Assembly: GCF_003119115.1 (NCBI RefSeq)
Contig: NZ_CP022364.1
Span: 2,432,001 to 2,496,000 of the forward strand
Direction: 5' to 3'
Length of the DNA stretch: 64,000 nt
DNA from: Azospirillum sp. TSH58
Lineage (GTDB): Bacteria; Pseudomonadota; Alphaproteobacteria; Azospirillales; Azospirillaceae
Shown: piece by piece, positions 8,488-16,990 of the stretch
Layout of the letters: every line of letters begins with the position of its first letter
Position numbering within the stretch: position 1 is the first letter of the stretch
Position numbers and translations under genes: made by a program
Notes under the pieces: generated by a model
Told to the model about the DNA's origin: nothing
The model's input: the letters and a program-made list of their open reading frames with translations, nothing else
Database searches by the model: none

Positions 8488-9204
8488 ATGGACACGCTGA
8501 CCGACCCGAAGAAGACCGTTTCCGCGACCAAGCCGGCCAAGTCTGTCGGAGATAAATCCGTCCCGGCCAAGCCGGGCAAACCCGCGAAGGTCACCCGAGA
8601 CCCGGAGGGCACCCGCGCCCGCATCCTCGCCGCCGCGACGGAGGAGTTCGCGCGTTACGGGCTGGGCGGCGCCCGCGTGGAGCGGATCGCCGAGGTCGCC
8701 GGCACCAACAAGCGCATGCTCTACTACCATGTCGGCAACAAGGAGAGCCTGTATCTGGCGGTGCTGGAGGGCGCCTACGCGCACATCCGCGCCACCGAAC
8801 GCACGCTGAGCCTGGAGACTCTGGACCCGCCCGCGGCGATCGCCCGGCTGATCCATTTCACCTGGCAGTATTTCCTGGACCATCCCGAGTTCATGGCGCT
8901 GCTGAACATCGAGAACCTGCACCGGGCGGAGCTGCTGAAGACCTCCGACAAGGTGCACGCCATGCACTCGCCCTTCGTGCAGATGATCGCCGACGTGCTG
9001 GCGCGCGGCGTCGCCACCGGGATCTTCCGGGCCGGGGTGGACCCGGTGCAGCTCTACATCTCCATCGCCGGGCAGTCGTACTTCTACCTGTCCAACGTCC
9101 ACACCCTGTCGGTCATCTTCGGCCGCGACTTGCTGGCCGAGGAGGCCAAGGCGGAGCGGCTGGACCATATGGTGGAGCTGATCCTGTCGTCGCTGCGGGC
9201 GTGA
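8488..9204 (+). CDS. TetR-family transcriptional regulator
   Basis: A 238-residue regulator. After a Lys-rich tail (about 1-35) comes the TetR DNA-binding domain: TRARILAAATEEFARYGLGG and VERIAEVAGTNKRMLYYHVG (about 42-90). The C-terminal ligand domain is all-helical, with HPEFMALLNIENLHRAELL and a YLSNVHTLSVIFGRDL end, similar in style to RutR/YcdC-type regulators. ATG 8488 is taken because AGGA lies about ten bases upstream; an ATG at 8470 is possible. It points the same way as the seven-gene transport/catabolic operon that begins 157 bp downstream, and the gap contains a perfect palindrome (9297-9318) that is a natural operator. It most likely represses that operon and possibly senses its substrate. 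Ligand unknown. Confidence 0.88.
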   Translation: MDTLTDPKKTVSATKPAKSVGDKSVPAKPGKPAKVTRDPEGTRARILAAATEEFARYGLGGARVERIAEVAGTNKRMLYYHVGNKESLYLAVLEGAYAHIRATERTLSLETLDPPAAIARLIHFTWQYFLDHPEFMALLNIENLHRAELLKTSDKVHAMHSPFVQMIADVLARGVATGIFRAGVDPVQLYISIAGQSYFYLSNVHTLSVIFGRDLLAEEAKAERLDHMVELILSSLRA

Positions 9205-9296
9205 TCCGGCAGGTGGTTTCATCATGAATAATCCGCATGCCTGACCATCTGTCCTACCTCTTTGGCAGGGTTGACCGCCTTGCCGCGCCGGGCTTA

Positions 9297-9318
9297 CTTT
9301 TAACCAGCCGGTTAAAAG
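9297..9318. promoter_or_regulatory. Probable TetR operator (perfect palindrome)
   Basis: CTTTTAACC and GGTTAAAAG form perfect 9-bp arms separated by 4 bp. The site lies between the tetR gene and the first gene of the transporter operon, 44 bp before its start codon. Size and symmetry suit a TetR-family dimer, and the TTAACCA-type half-site loosely resembles RutR-like operators. Assignment to the neighbouring regulator is inference. Confidence 0.7.
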
Positions 9319-9361
9319 AGCGCCTCACGTCGGCGCCGCAACGACCGGGGGAGGAGGAGCG

Positions 9362-10234
9362 ATGGCTGTCGATGCGGCGGCTCACGGGAATGCGTCCCGT
9401 GGCGGTCCCGCTTCGGGAACGGCGACGCGCAAGGCTGGGGCGGGTGCCTCGCTGCTGCGTCTGCTCAATTCCGGCTGGTTCCGGCCGGTGCTGTTCCTGG
9501 TGGTCCTGACCGTCCTGTGGGACCTGTCGGTGCGGATCTTCGCGATCCCGCCCTATCTGATACCGAAACCGGGCGACGTGGCCTTGGCGCTCGCCGCGGA
9601 CTGGGACCAGCTTCTGGCGGCGTCGGTGCCGACCACGCTGGCGACGCTGGGCGGCTTCGCCCTGTCGGTGCTGTTCGGCATTCCCATCGCCATGCTGATC
9701 GCCGGGTCGAAGACGGTGGAATCCTACGTCTACCCGCTGCTGGTCTTCTCGCAGTCGATCCCGAAGGTCGCCATCGCGCCGCTGTTCGTGGTGTGGTTCG
9801 GCTTCGGGCTGCTGCCCAAGGTGATCTCCGCCTTCCTGCTGGCTTTCTTCCCCATCGTCGTGTCGGCGGTGCAGGGCTTCAAGTCGGTGGACGGCGACAT
9901 GATGGACCTCGCCAAGTCCATGAAGGCGACGCGCCTTCAGACCTTCCGCATGGTCAGCCTGCCGCACGCCCTGCCGGCCATCTTCGCCGGCCTGAAGGTG
10001 TCGATCACGCTGGCCGTGGTGGGCGCCGTGGTGGGCGAGTTCGTCGGGGCGAATTCCGGCATCGGCTTCGTCCTGCAGCGCTCCATCGGCAACTTCGAAC
10101 TTCCCCTGATGTTCGCGGCCCTGGTGGTGCTGGCGCTGATCGGGGTGGTGCTTTTCTGGGTCATCGACGTGATCGAGCGGCTCGCCATCCCCTGGCACGC
10201 GAGCCAACGCCACAACTACATCCCGACGTCGTAA
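9362..10234 (+). CDS. ABC transporter permease, NitT/TauT type
   Basis: A 290-residue inner-membrane protein with about six hydrophobic helices after a polar N-terminus of about 35 residues. The coupling-loop region reads RLQTFRMVSLPHALPAIFAG followed by VVGEFVGANSGIGFVL, the binding-protein-dependent permease signature of the SsuC/TauC/ThiX class. ATG 9362 follows a strong GGGGGAGGAGGAGCG site. It is first gene of an operon with the binding protein (10287) and the ATPase (11312), which together import a small solute. The transported compound is not evident. The downstream sugar-acid-like enzymes suggest it is their substrate rather than nitrate, sulfonate or a thiamine precursor. Confidence 0.9.
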   Translation: MAVDAAAHGNASRGGPASGTATRKAGAGASLLRLLNSGWFRPVLFLVVLTVLWDLSVRIFAIPPYLIPKPGDVALALAADWDQLLAASVPTTLATLGGFALSVLFGIPIAMLIAGSKTVESYVYPLLVFSQSIPKVAIAPLFVVWFGFGLLPKVISAFLLAFFPIVVSAVQGFKSVDGDMMDLAKSMKATRLQTFRMVSLPHALPAIFAGLKVSITLAVVGAVVGEFVGANSGIGFVLQRSIGNFELPLMFAALVVLALIGVVLFWVIDVIERLAIPWHASQRHNYIPTS

Positions 10235-10286
10235 CGCCGACAACAAAACCAACAGCGACGCCGGACACTTTTCGGGAGGAGACGAG

Positions 10287-11285
10287 ATGAAACGGACGCT
10301 CTTCGCGGCGCTCTGCGCCCTCACGGCCACGACGCTTCCGGCCCAGGCCGCGGACAAGGTCGTGCTGATGCTGAACTGGTACGTGTATGGCGAGCACGCC
10401 CCTTTCTACTACGGCAAGGACAAGGGCCTGTACGAGGCCGAGGGCATCGACCTGGAGATCCAGGAGGGCCGCGGGTCGGCGGTGACGACCCAGGCGGTGG
10501 CCGCGAAGACCGTCGATTTCGGCTACGTCGACGTGCCGACCATGATGAAGGCGGCGGTGAAGGGCGCCCCGGTCACCTCGCCCGGCGTGCTGCTCCAGAC
10601 CAGCCCGATGTCGGCCATGGGCTTCACCGACAAGAACATCCGCAAGCCCGAGGATATCAAGGGCAAGACCGTCGCCATGACGCCGGGCGACAGCATGTCC
10701 CAGATCTGGCCGCTGTTCCTGAAGAAGACCGGCCTGAAGGACAGCGACTTCCGCGTCGTGTCGGGCGACGCCCAGACCAAGCTGAACGCCGTCATCAACG
10801 GGCAGGCGGACCTGCTGCTGGGCTACGTCATGGACCAGAGCATGAAGATCAAGGACGCCACCGGCAAGTCGGTGACGCCGATCCGCTTCGCCGACTACGG
10901 CGTCAACATGGTCTCCTCCGGCATCATCGCCCACACCGAGACGCTGAAGGACAAGCCGGACCTCGTGAAGCGCTTCATGGCCGCGACGACCAAGGCGGTC
11001 GAGGGGGCGGAGAAGAACCCGAAGGAGGCCGTGGCCGCCATCCTCAAGGCCAACCCCAAGGGCGGCCAGGAAGCCACCCTGCTGGAGGGCTTCGAGCTGA
11101 CCACGCCGCTCTACCGCACGGCGGAGACCAAGGGGCAGCGGCCCTTCCGCGTCACCGACGCCAACATGGCCGAGACCGTGGACCTGCTGGTCGAGTACGG
11201 CGGACTGGACGCCGCGGCGAAGAAGAACCCGAAGGCCTTCTACACCCGCGATTTCCTCCCCGATCCCGCCGCGGCGGGCCAGTGA
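10287..11285 (+). CDS. ABC transporter substrate-binding protein, NMT1/THI5-SsuA type
   Basis: A 332-residue periplasmic protein. The signal peptide MKRTLFAALCALTATTLPAQ ends at AQAA (about residue 22). The mature start VVLMLNWYVYGEHAPFYYGK followed by DKGLYEAEGIDLEI is typical of the NMT1/THI5/SsuA family, which bind pyrimidines, sulfonates, aromatics or related compounds. ATG 10287 follows GGGAGGAGACGAG. It is the second gene of the operon, between permease and ATPase. A 52-bp gap separates it from the permease. The binding pocket cannot be assigned to a substrate from sequence alone. Annotators may call it a thiamine-precursor or nitrate/sulfonate binder; neither name is supported by the neighbours. 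Confidence 0.88.
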   Translation: MKRTLFAALCALTATTLPAQAADKVVLMLNWYVYGEHAPFYYGKDKGLYEAEGIDLEIQEGRGSAVTTQAVAAKTVDFGYVDVPTMMKAAVKGAPVTSPGVLLQTSPMSAMGFTDKNIRKPEDIKGKTVAMTPGDSMSQIWPLFLKKTGLKDSDFRVVSGDAQTKLNAVINGQADLLLGYVMDQSMKIKDATGKSVTPIRFADYGVNMVSSGIIAHTETLKDKPDLVKRFMAATTKAVEGAEKNPKEAVAAILKANPKGGQEATLLEGFELTTPLYRTAETKGQRPFRVTDANMAETVDLLVEYGGLDAAAKKNPKAFYTRDFLPDPAAAGQ

Positions 11286-11311
11286 GGCCGGACGGACAGG
11301 AGAGCAGGGAC

Positions 11312-12136
11312 ATGGCTCAGCCCCAGTTGAAAGTCGTCGGATCGGCCGAAACGGCCCGCCTGTCGCAAAAGACCCTGATCCAGATCGACGGCGTGACCAA
11401 GACCTACCGCAGCCGCGACGGGGAGGTGCCGTCCCTGCGCCCGATCACCTTCGACGTGCGGGACGGCGAGTTCCTGGTGGTGGTCGGCCCGTCCGGCTGC
11501 GGCAAGTCCACGCTGCTGAAGCTGGTCGCCGGCCTGCTGCCGGTCAGCGAGGGCGCCATCACCATCGAAGGCACCACGGTGACCGAGCCGCACGACGACG
11601 TGGGCATCGTGTTCCAGAGCCCGGTGCTGCTCGCCTGGCGGACGGTGCTGCGCAACATCATGATGCCGGTCGAGGTCCGCGGCCTGCCGCGCGACAAGTA
11701 CCTGGAGCGCGCCCGTGCGCTGATCCGCATGACCGGGCTGGAGGGGTTCGAGAACAAGTACCCCTGGCAGCTCTCCGGCGGCATGCAGCAGCGCGCCTCG
11801 CTGTGCCGGGCGCTGGTCCACGACCCGAAGATCCTGCTGATGGACGAGCCGTTCGGCGCGCTCGACGCCATGACGCGGGAGAAGATGAACGTCGAGCTGC
11901 AACGCATCCAGCACGAGACGGGCAAGACCGTCCTGCTGATCACCCACTCCATCCCGGAGGCGGTGTTCCTGGCCGACCGGGTGATGGTGATGTCGGAGCG
12001 TCCCGGCGCCATCGCCGCGACCTACGAGGTGCCGCTGCCCCGCCCGCGCTCGCTGGACGTGATGGGCCACCCGGTCTTCATCGAGCTGACCCAGCGCATC
12101 CGGGCGCATTTCAACGCCCAAGGGCATCTGGACTGA
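11312..12136 (+). CDS. ABC transporter ATP-binding protein, NitT/TauT type
   Basis: A 274-residue ATPase with Walker A GPSGCGKST (about residues 64-72), Q-loop in GIVFQSPVLLAWR, signature LSGGMQQR, Walker B ILLMDEPFGALD, and the switch His in LLITHSIPEAV. The VLLAWRTVLRNI and ALDAMTREKMNVELQRI stretches are characteristic of SsuB/TauB-like subunits. ATG 11312 is preferred over an upstream in-frame start because GGAGAGCAGGGA stands just before it. It energises import with the permease at 9362 and the binding protein at 10287. Its stop codon is 10 bp before the start of the enolase-superfamily gene, so the two are likely translationally coupled. Confidence 0.92.
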   Translation: MAQPQLKVVGSAETARLSQKTLIQIDGVTKTYRSRDGEVPSLRPITFDVRDGEFLVVVGPSGCGKSTLLKLVAGLLPVSEGAITIEGTTVTEPHDDVGIVFQSPVLLAWRTVLRNIMMPVEVRGLPRDKYLERARALIRMTGLEGFENKYPWQLSGGMQQRASLCRALVHDPKILLMDEPFGALDAMTREKMNVELQRIQHETGKTVLLITHSIPEAVFLADRVMVMSERPGAIAATYEVPLPRPRSLDVMGHPVFIELTQRIRAHFNAQGHLD

Positions 12137-12146
12137 GGGGGCGGTG

Positions 12147-13610
12147 ATGGCGAAGGACTTCCCCCACCCTGACCCTCCCCCGCTGGGCGGGGGAGGGGAA
12201 TTGTCCCTCCCCCGCCCAGCGGGGGAGGGAAGGGGCCCGCGAAGCGGGAAGGGTGGGGGCATCGCACCCCTCCTCACCATCCGCGCCATCGAGCTTTATG
12301 AACGCCCCGTCCGCTTCGTGAAGCCCTTCCGCTTCGGCAGCGTGACGGTGGAGGCGGCCCCCCAAGCCTTCGTCCGCGCCCTGGTCCATGTGGCCGGCGT
12401 CGGCGAGGCGTGGGGCGGCACCGCCGAGATGATGATGCCGAAGTGGTTCGACAAACGCCCGGACCGCAGTCCGGACGAGACGGTGGACGGCCTGCGCCGC
12501 TCCCTGCGCCTCGCCCGCGACGCCTACCGGACGGACCGCGCCGACACCGCCTTCGGCCACCATGTCGCGGCTTACGAGACGCAACGGGCGGCCTGCCGCG
12601 CCGCCGGGCTGCCCGACCTGACCGCCGCCTATGGGCCGGCGCTGATCGACAAGGCGGTGCTGGACGGGCTGCTGCGGGTTCTGGATACCGATTTCTTCTC
12701 CGGCATGCGGGACAACCGCGCCGGGATCGACGCGCGGCTGACGCCCGATCTGGCGGGGTTCGACCTGGACGGTTTCCTCGCCGGGCTGGAGCCACGGGCC
12801 TCCGTGGCGCTTCGCCACACGGTCGGGCTGCTCGACGAGCCGGAGGCCCTGCGCGTCCTGCTGGCGCGGGAGCGGCTGGGCCGCTTCAAGATCAAGCTGG
12901 GCGGCGACCCGGTGGCCGATCTGGCGCGGCTGGCCGCGATCGCCGGCGTGCTCGACGCGGCGGCGGGCGACTATCGCGCCACGCTGGACGGCAACGAACA
13001 ATACGCGGACGCCTCCGCGCTCGACGCCTTCGTGGCCGGGCTGGAGCGCGACCCGGCGCTGGAGGGGTTCCGCGGGCGCCTGCTCTACATCGAGCAGCCG
13101 GTGGCGCGGGAGCGCGCGCTGGAGGCGCCGCTGGGCGCGGCGGCCGGGCGCATCCCCTTCATCATCGACGAGTCCGACGACGGCTACAACGCCTTCCCGC
13201 GCGCCCGCGCCGCCGGCTACCGCGGCGTGTCGTCCAAGTCCTGCAAGGGGCTCTACAAGGCCATCCTCAACCGGGCGCGCTGCGACGCCTGGGGGGCACC
13301 GCACTTCGTCGCCGCGGAGGATCTGACCTGTCAGGCCGGGCTGGCGGTGCAGCAGGACACGGCGTTGGTCGCGCTGCTCGGCATCGCCGACGCGGAGCGC
13401 AACGGGCACCAGTACGGAAACGGCTTCGACGGAGCGCCGGAGGCCGACGCCTTCCTCGACGCGCATCCCGGCTTCTACACCCGGCGGGACGGCGTTGTCC
13501 GCCTCGCCACGGCGGGCGGCAGCCTGCCGACCGAAACCCTGGCCGTCCCCGGCTTCGCCAGCGCGGCGCAGCCCCGGTGGGACCGCCTGTCCCCTCTACA
13601 GAACGAATAA
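12147..13610 (+). CDS. Enolase-superfamily (mandelate racemase/muconate lactonizing type) enzyme with repeat-encoded N-terminal extension
   Basis: A 487-residue frame. From about residue 44 (TIRAIELYERPVRF) it reads as an enolase-superfamily enzyme. The KxK base motif is FKIKLGG (K248, K250). Metal ligands are seen in TLDGNEQY (D281), LYIEQPVARE (E316) and IIDESDD (D341/E342), and SSKSCKGLYK supplies a further Lys. Such enzymes abstract a proton next to a carboxylate in dehydrations or racemisations of sugar acids. The first 40 residues are translated from a type A palindromic repeat (12161-12259), giving a Pro/Gly-rich sequence unlike any enolase N-terminus. No ATG, GTG or TTG exists in frame between the repeat and the domain, so translation must pass through the repeat from ATG 12147 (GAGGGGGCG upstream) or GTG 12144. 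It is the fourth gene of the operon, 10 bp after the ATPase gene. Specificity unknown. Confidence 0.85.
   Translation: MAKDFPHPDPPPLGGGGELSLPRPAGEGRGPRSGKGGGIAPLLTIRAIELYERPVRFVKPFRFGSVTVEAAPQAFVRALVHVAGVGEAWGGTAEMMMPKWFDKRPDRSPDETVDGLRRSLRLARDAYRTDRADTAFGHHVAAYETQRAACRAAGLPDLTAAYGPALIDKAVLDGLLRVLDTDFFSGMRDNRAGIDARLTPDLAGFDLDGFLAGLEPRASVALRHTVGLLDEPEALRVLLARERLGRFKIKLGGDPVADLARLAAIAGVLDAAAGDYRATLDGNEQYADASALDAFVAGLERDPALEGFRGRLLYIEQPVARERALEAPLGAAAGRIPFIIDESDDGYNAFPRARAAGYRGVSSKSCKGLYKAILNRARCDAWGAPHFVAAEDLTCQAGLAVQQDTALVALLGIADAERNGHQYGNGFDGAPEADAFLDAHPGFYTRRDGVVRLATAGGSLPTETLAVPGFASAAQPRWDRLSPLQNE
12161..12259. repeat. Palindromic repeat, type A, copy 1, inside a coding frame
   Basis: CCCTCCCCCGCTGGGCGG is followed by its near inverse CCGCCCAGCGGGGGAGGG, then GGGGCCCGCGAAGCGGGAA and GGGTGGGGG. 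The same element occurs at 18562-18664 and 37338-37446. Here it begins 14 bp after the start codon of the enolase-family gene and keeps the frame open. Confidence 0.85.
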
Positions 13611-13630
13611 TCCCCTAGGGAGTCCCCGAC

Positions 13631-14782
13631 ATGAGCACGAAGCGCCTTGGTATCATCATGCATGGCGTGACCGGCCGCATGGGCATGAACCAGCACCTGA
13701 TCCGGTCGATCCTCGCCATCCGGGCGCAAGGCGGCGTCACGCTGTCCGACGGGTCCCGCGTCATGCCGGACCCCATCCTGGTCGGGCGCAACGCCGAGAA
13801 GATCCGCGAACTGGCCCAGCGCCACGGCGTCGAGCGCTGGACCGACAATCTGGAATCGGCCCTGGCGAACCCGGACGACACGATCTTCTTCGACGCCGGC
13901 ACCACCCAGATGCGCCCGACGCTGCTGGAAGCGGCGATCCGCGCCGGCAAGCACGTCTATTGCGAGAAGCCCATCGCCACCAACCTGGAGGAGGCGCTGC
14001 GCGTCGTCCGGCTGGCCGAGGAGGCCGGGGTGAAGAACGGCACCGTGCAGGACAAGCTGTTCCTGCCCGGCCTGCAGAAGCTGAAGATGCTGCGCGACAG
14101 CGGTTTCTTCGGAAAGATCCTCTCGGTGCGCGGCGAGTTCGGCTATTGGGTGTTCGAGGGCGACTGGCAGCCGGCGCAGCGCCCCTCCTGGAACTACCGC
14201 GAGGAGGACGGCGGCGGCATCATCCTCGACATGGTCTGCCACTGGCGCTACGTGCTCGACAACCTGTTCGGGCAGGTCAAGAGCGTGTCCTGCCTGGGCG
14301 CCATCCACATCCCGGAACGCTGGGACGAGCAGGGCAAGCGCTATCAGGCCACCGCCGACGACGCGGCCTATGCCACCTTCGAGCTGGAGGGCGGCGTCAT
14401 CGCCCACATCAACTCCTCCTGGGCGACGCGGGTGTACCGCGACGATCTGGTGACCTTCCAGGTGGACGGCACCCACGGCTCGGCCGTCGCGGGCCTGAGC
14501 GACTGCGTGATCCAGCCGCGCCAGGGCACGCCGCGCCCGGTGTGGAACCCGGACCAGAAGCAGACCATGGACTTCTACGCGACGTGGCAGCCGGTGCCCG
14601 ACAACCAGCCGACCGACAACGGCTTCAAGACGCAGTGGGAATCCTTCATCCGCCATGTCGTCGAGGACGCCCCCTTCGACCACGGCCTGATCGAGGGCGC
14701 CAAGGGCGTGCAGCTCGTCGAGGCCGCGCTGAAGAGCTGGAAGGAGCGTCGCTGGGTCGACGTTCCCTCGCTGACCGCCTGA
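13631..14782 (+). CDS. Gfo/Idh/MocA-family oxidoreductase
   Basis: A 383-residue NAD(P)-dependent dehydrogenase. The N-terminal Rossmann part ([20 protein letters not shown]) is a slightly unusual dinucleotide motif, followed by the family signature [16 protein letters not shown] (Lys of the EKP motif at about residue 115). The C-terminal alpha/beta half contains [20 protein letters not shown] with the Asp/His active-site region typical of inositol dehydrogenase and glucose-fructose oxidoreductase relatives. The expected reaction is oxidation of a hydroxyl on a sugar or cyclitol derivative. ATG 13631 lies after AGGGAGTCCCC. It is in the operon between the enolase-family and DUF993 genes (20-bp and 15-bp gaps). 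Substrate unknown, but presumably an intermediate of the same pathway. Confidence 0.88.
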   Translation: MSTKRLGIIMHGVTGRMGMNQHLIRSILAIRAQGGVTLSDGSRVMPDPILVGRNAEKIRELAQRHGVERWTDNLESALANPDDTIFFDAGTTQMRPTLLEAAIRAGKHVYCEKPIATNLEEALRVVRLAEEAGVKNGTVQDKLFLPGLQKLKMLRDSGFFGKILSVRGEFGYWVFEGDWQPAQRPSWNYREEDGGGIILDMVCHWRYVLDNLFGQVKSVSCLGAIHIPERWDEQGKRYQATADDAAYATFELEGGVIAHINSSWATRVYRDDLVTFQVDGTHGSAVAGLSDCVIQPRQGTPRPVWNPDQKQTMDFYATWQPVPDNQPTDNGFKTQWESFIRHVVEDAPFDHGLIEGAKGVQLVEAALKSWKERRWVDVPSLTA

Positions 14783-14797
14783 CCGGAGACTCCGTCC

Positions 14798-15970
14798 ATG
14801 GCACTGACCATCAAGCTGCCGCGCGCCGACCGCTCGCTGGAAAGCTACGAGGTCGCCCCGGCGCGGGGCTTCCCCGCCCGCACCGACCGGCCCTTGAACC
14901 GCGTGGCCTACGCCGCCGCGCACATGGTGGCCGATCCGCTGGCCGACAACGACCCCTGGCTGACCCCGGCCATCGACTGGGACCGGACCATCGCCTTCCG
15001 CGAGCATCTGTGGGACCTCGGCTTCGGCGTCGCCGAGGCGATGGACACCGCGCAGCGCGGCATGGGGCTGGACTGGAACGCCTCGCTGGATCTGATCCGG
15101 CGCTCCCTGACCGCGGCGAAGGCGCGCGGCAACGCGCTGATCGCCTGCGGGGCCGGCACCGACCATCTGGCGCCGGAGGACGCCCGCTCGCTCGACGACG
15201 TGATCCGCGCCTATGAGACGCAGGTCGCCGCGGTCGAGGATCTCGGCGGGCGGGTGATCCTGATGGCCTCCCGAGCGCTCGCCCGCGTGGCCAAAGGGCC
15301 GGATGACTATGTCCGCGTCTACAGCCGCATCCTCTCCCAGGTGCGCCAGCCGGTGATCATCCACTGGCTGGGCGACATGTTCGACCCGGCGCTGGCCGGT
15401 TACTGGGGAACCAACGACTTCCCGGTGGCGCTCGACACGGCGGTCGGAATCATCAACGACTTCGCGGCCAAGGTGGACGGGGTGAAGATCTCCCTGCTCG
15501 ACAAGGACAAGGAGATCGTCATGCGCCGCCGCCTGGTCCCTGGCGTGCGCATGTACACCGGCGACGACTTCAACTACGCGGAGCTGATCGCCGGCGACGC
15601 GGAGGGTCATTCCGACGCTCTGCTGGGCATCTTCGACGCCATCGCCCCGGCGGCGGCGGCGGCGCTCGCCGAGCTGGCGGCGGGCGAGGAGGGGCGTTTC
15701 CACGAGATTCTGGAGCCGACCGTCCCGCTGTCCCGCCACGTCTTCAAGGCGCCGACCCGCTTCTACAAGACCGGGGTGGTCTTCATGGCCTACCTGAACG
15801 GCCACCAGGACCATTTCACGATGATCGGCGGGCAGGAGGGCACGCGCTCCACCCAGCATCTGGCGGAGATCTTCCGGCTGGCCGACAAGGCCGGGCTGCT
15901 GCGCGACCCGGAAGAGGCGGTGTGGCGCATGGCCGACGTCCTGGCCGTGCGCGGCATCGAGGCGGTGTGA
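14798..15970 (+). CDS. DUF993 family, dihydrodipicolinate-synthase-like protein
   Basis: A 390-residue cytoplasmic TIM-barrel-like protein. It matches what I know of the DUF993 family, which is related to dihydrodipicolinate synthase/N-acetylneuraminate lyase aldolases. A Schiff-base-type Lys is plausible in VDGVKISLLDKDKE (K230), at the place where these aldolases have their catalytic Lys. Other conserved-looking parts are GAGTDHLAPEDARSLDD, QPVIIHWLGDMFDP and PTRFYKTGVVFMAYLNGHQD. Aldol cleavage or condensation of a keto-sugar acid is the expected chemistry, inferred from fold only. ATG 14798 follows CGGAGA. It lies 15 bp after the dehydrogenase gene and before a type B repeat and the isomerase gene. 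The co-occurrence of these families suggests one catabolic route. Confidence 0.8.
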   Translation: MALTIKLPRADRSLESYEVAPARGFPARTDRPLNRVAYAAAHMVADPLADNDPWLTPAIDWDRTIAFREHLWDLGFGVAEAMDTAQRGMGLDWNASLDLIRRSLTAAKARGNALIACGAGTDHLAPEDARSLDDVIRAYETQVAAVEDLGGRVILMASRALARVAKGPDDYVRVYSRILSQVRQPVIIHWLGDMFDPALAGYWGTNDFPVALDTAVGIINDFAAKVDGVKISLLDKDKEIVMRRRLVPGVRMYTGDDFNYAELIAGDAEGHSDALLGIFDAIAPAAAAALAELAAGEEGRFHEILEPTVPLSRHVFKAPTRFYKTGVVFMAYLNGHQDHFTMIGGQEGTRSTQHLAEIFRLADKAGLLRDPEEAVWRMADVLAVRGIEAV

Positions 15971-15973
15971 GCG

Positions 15974-16101
15974 CCAGCCCCTCTCCCCCCTGGGAAGAGG
16001 GGGGCGCCGAAGGCGCCGGGTGAGGGGGTTCTCGGGGGACCGGACGCTCAGGCATCGCGGGCCCCCCTCACCCTGACCCTCTCCCCAGGGGGGAGAGGGG
16101 A
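15974..16101. repeat. Intergenic palindromic repeat, type B, copy 2
   Basis: CCCTCTCCCCCCTGGGAAGA opens the element and ACCCTCTCCCCAGGGGGGAG closes it, with GGCGCCGAAGGCGCC and a CCCCCTCACCC core between. It fills the gap between the DUF993 gene and the isomerase gene inside the operon, so it would be part of the message. Confidence 0.8.
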
Positions 16102-16126
16102 CGAGAATGATGGGAGATTCCAGATC

Positions 16127-16990
16127 ATGCGCGACTTCTCCGGCGATCATCGCTGGCTGTCCATCAACACGGCCACGGTGCGCAAGCAGGGCGACCTTCT
16201 GCAGATCTTCGACGCCTGCGCCCGTCAGGGCATCCGCGCCGTCTCCCCTTGGCGGGACCAGGTGGCCGCGGTGGGGCTGGACCGCGCCGCGCGGGCCGTG
16301 AAGGAGTTGGGGCTGCAACTGTCCGGCTATTGCCGCGGCGGCATGTTCCCCGCCGATCCCGACCGCCGCGCCGAGGTCCGCGACGACAACCGCCGCGCGG
16401 TGGACGAGGCGGTGGCGCTGGGCGCGCCCTGCCTCGTGCTGGTGGTCGGCGGGCTGCCGCAATTCTCCCGCCCCGGCTCCCCGCCGTCCAAGGACATCGC
16501 GCTGGCCCGCGCCCAGGTGGAGGACGGCATCGCCGAACTGCTGGAGCACGCCCGAAGCGCCGGGATGCCGCTCGCCATCGAGCCGCTGCACCCCATGTAC
16601 GCCGCCGACCGCGCCTGCGTGAACACGATGGGCCAGGCGCTCGACCTTTGTGACCGGCTGGACCCGCAGGGAACCGGAGCGCTGGGAGTGGCGTTGGACG
16701 TGTACCACGTCTGGTGGGACCCGGAACTGGAGGCGCAGGTCCGCCGGGCGGGCCGGAGCCGCCTGTGTGCCTTCCATGTGTGCGATTGGCTGGTGCCGAC
16801 CGCCGACCTGCTGGAGGATCGCGGCATGATGGGCGACGGAATGATTGATATACCAATGATCCGTGGATGGGTGGAAGCCGCGGGATTCCAGGGCTATTCC
16901 GAGGTCGAAATATTCTCGCGCCGCTGGTGGGCACGACCTTTGGATGAGGTGCTGTCGGTCTGTGTCGAACGGCATCGGTCTTCGGTGTGA
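16127..16990 (+). CDS. Sugar phosphate isomerase/epimerase family protein
   Basis: A 287-residue xylose-isomerase-like TIM barrel. Seen are LSINTATVRKQGDLLQIFDA at the first strand, GYCRGGMFP, a metal Glu in LAIEPLHPMYAADRACVN, ALDVYHVWWDPELEAQ with Asp/His ligands, CAFHVCDWLVP, and a last Glu in GYSEVEIFSRRWW. This set of E, D/H and E positions fits a divalent-metal isomerase or epimerase of the AP-endonuclease-2 superfamily. ATG 16127 is 25 bp after the type B repeat, with GGGAGATTCC upstream. It is the last gene of the operon. It probably interconverts a keto-sugar or keto-acid in the pathway with the dehydrogenase and the DUF993 protein. Substrate unknown. Confidence 0.85.
   Translation: MRDFSGDHRWLSINTATVRKQGDLLQIFDACARQGIRAVSPWRDQVAAVGLDRAARAVKELGLQLSGYCRGGMFPADPDRRAEVRDDNRRAVDEAVALGAPCLVLVVGGLPQFSRPGSPPSKDIALARAQVEDGIAELLEHARSAGMPLAIEPLHPMYAADRACVNTMGQALDLCDRLDPQGTGALGVALDVYHVWWDPELEAQVRRAGRSRLCAFHVCDWLVPTADLLEDRGMMGDGMIDIPMIRGWVEAAGFQGYSEVEIFSRRWWARPLDEVLSVCVERHRSSV

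Noticed and set aside
9205..9361. TPP riboswitch ahead of the NMT1/THI5-like transporter
   Set aside because: The family sometimes carries thiamine precursors, but no thi-box-like conserved strings are present and the neighbours are not thiamine genes.
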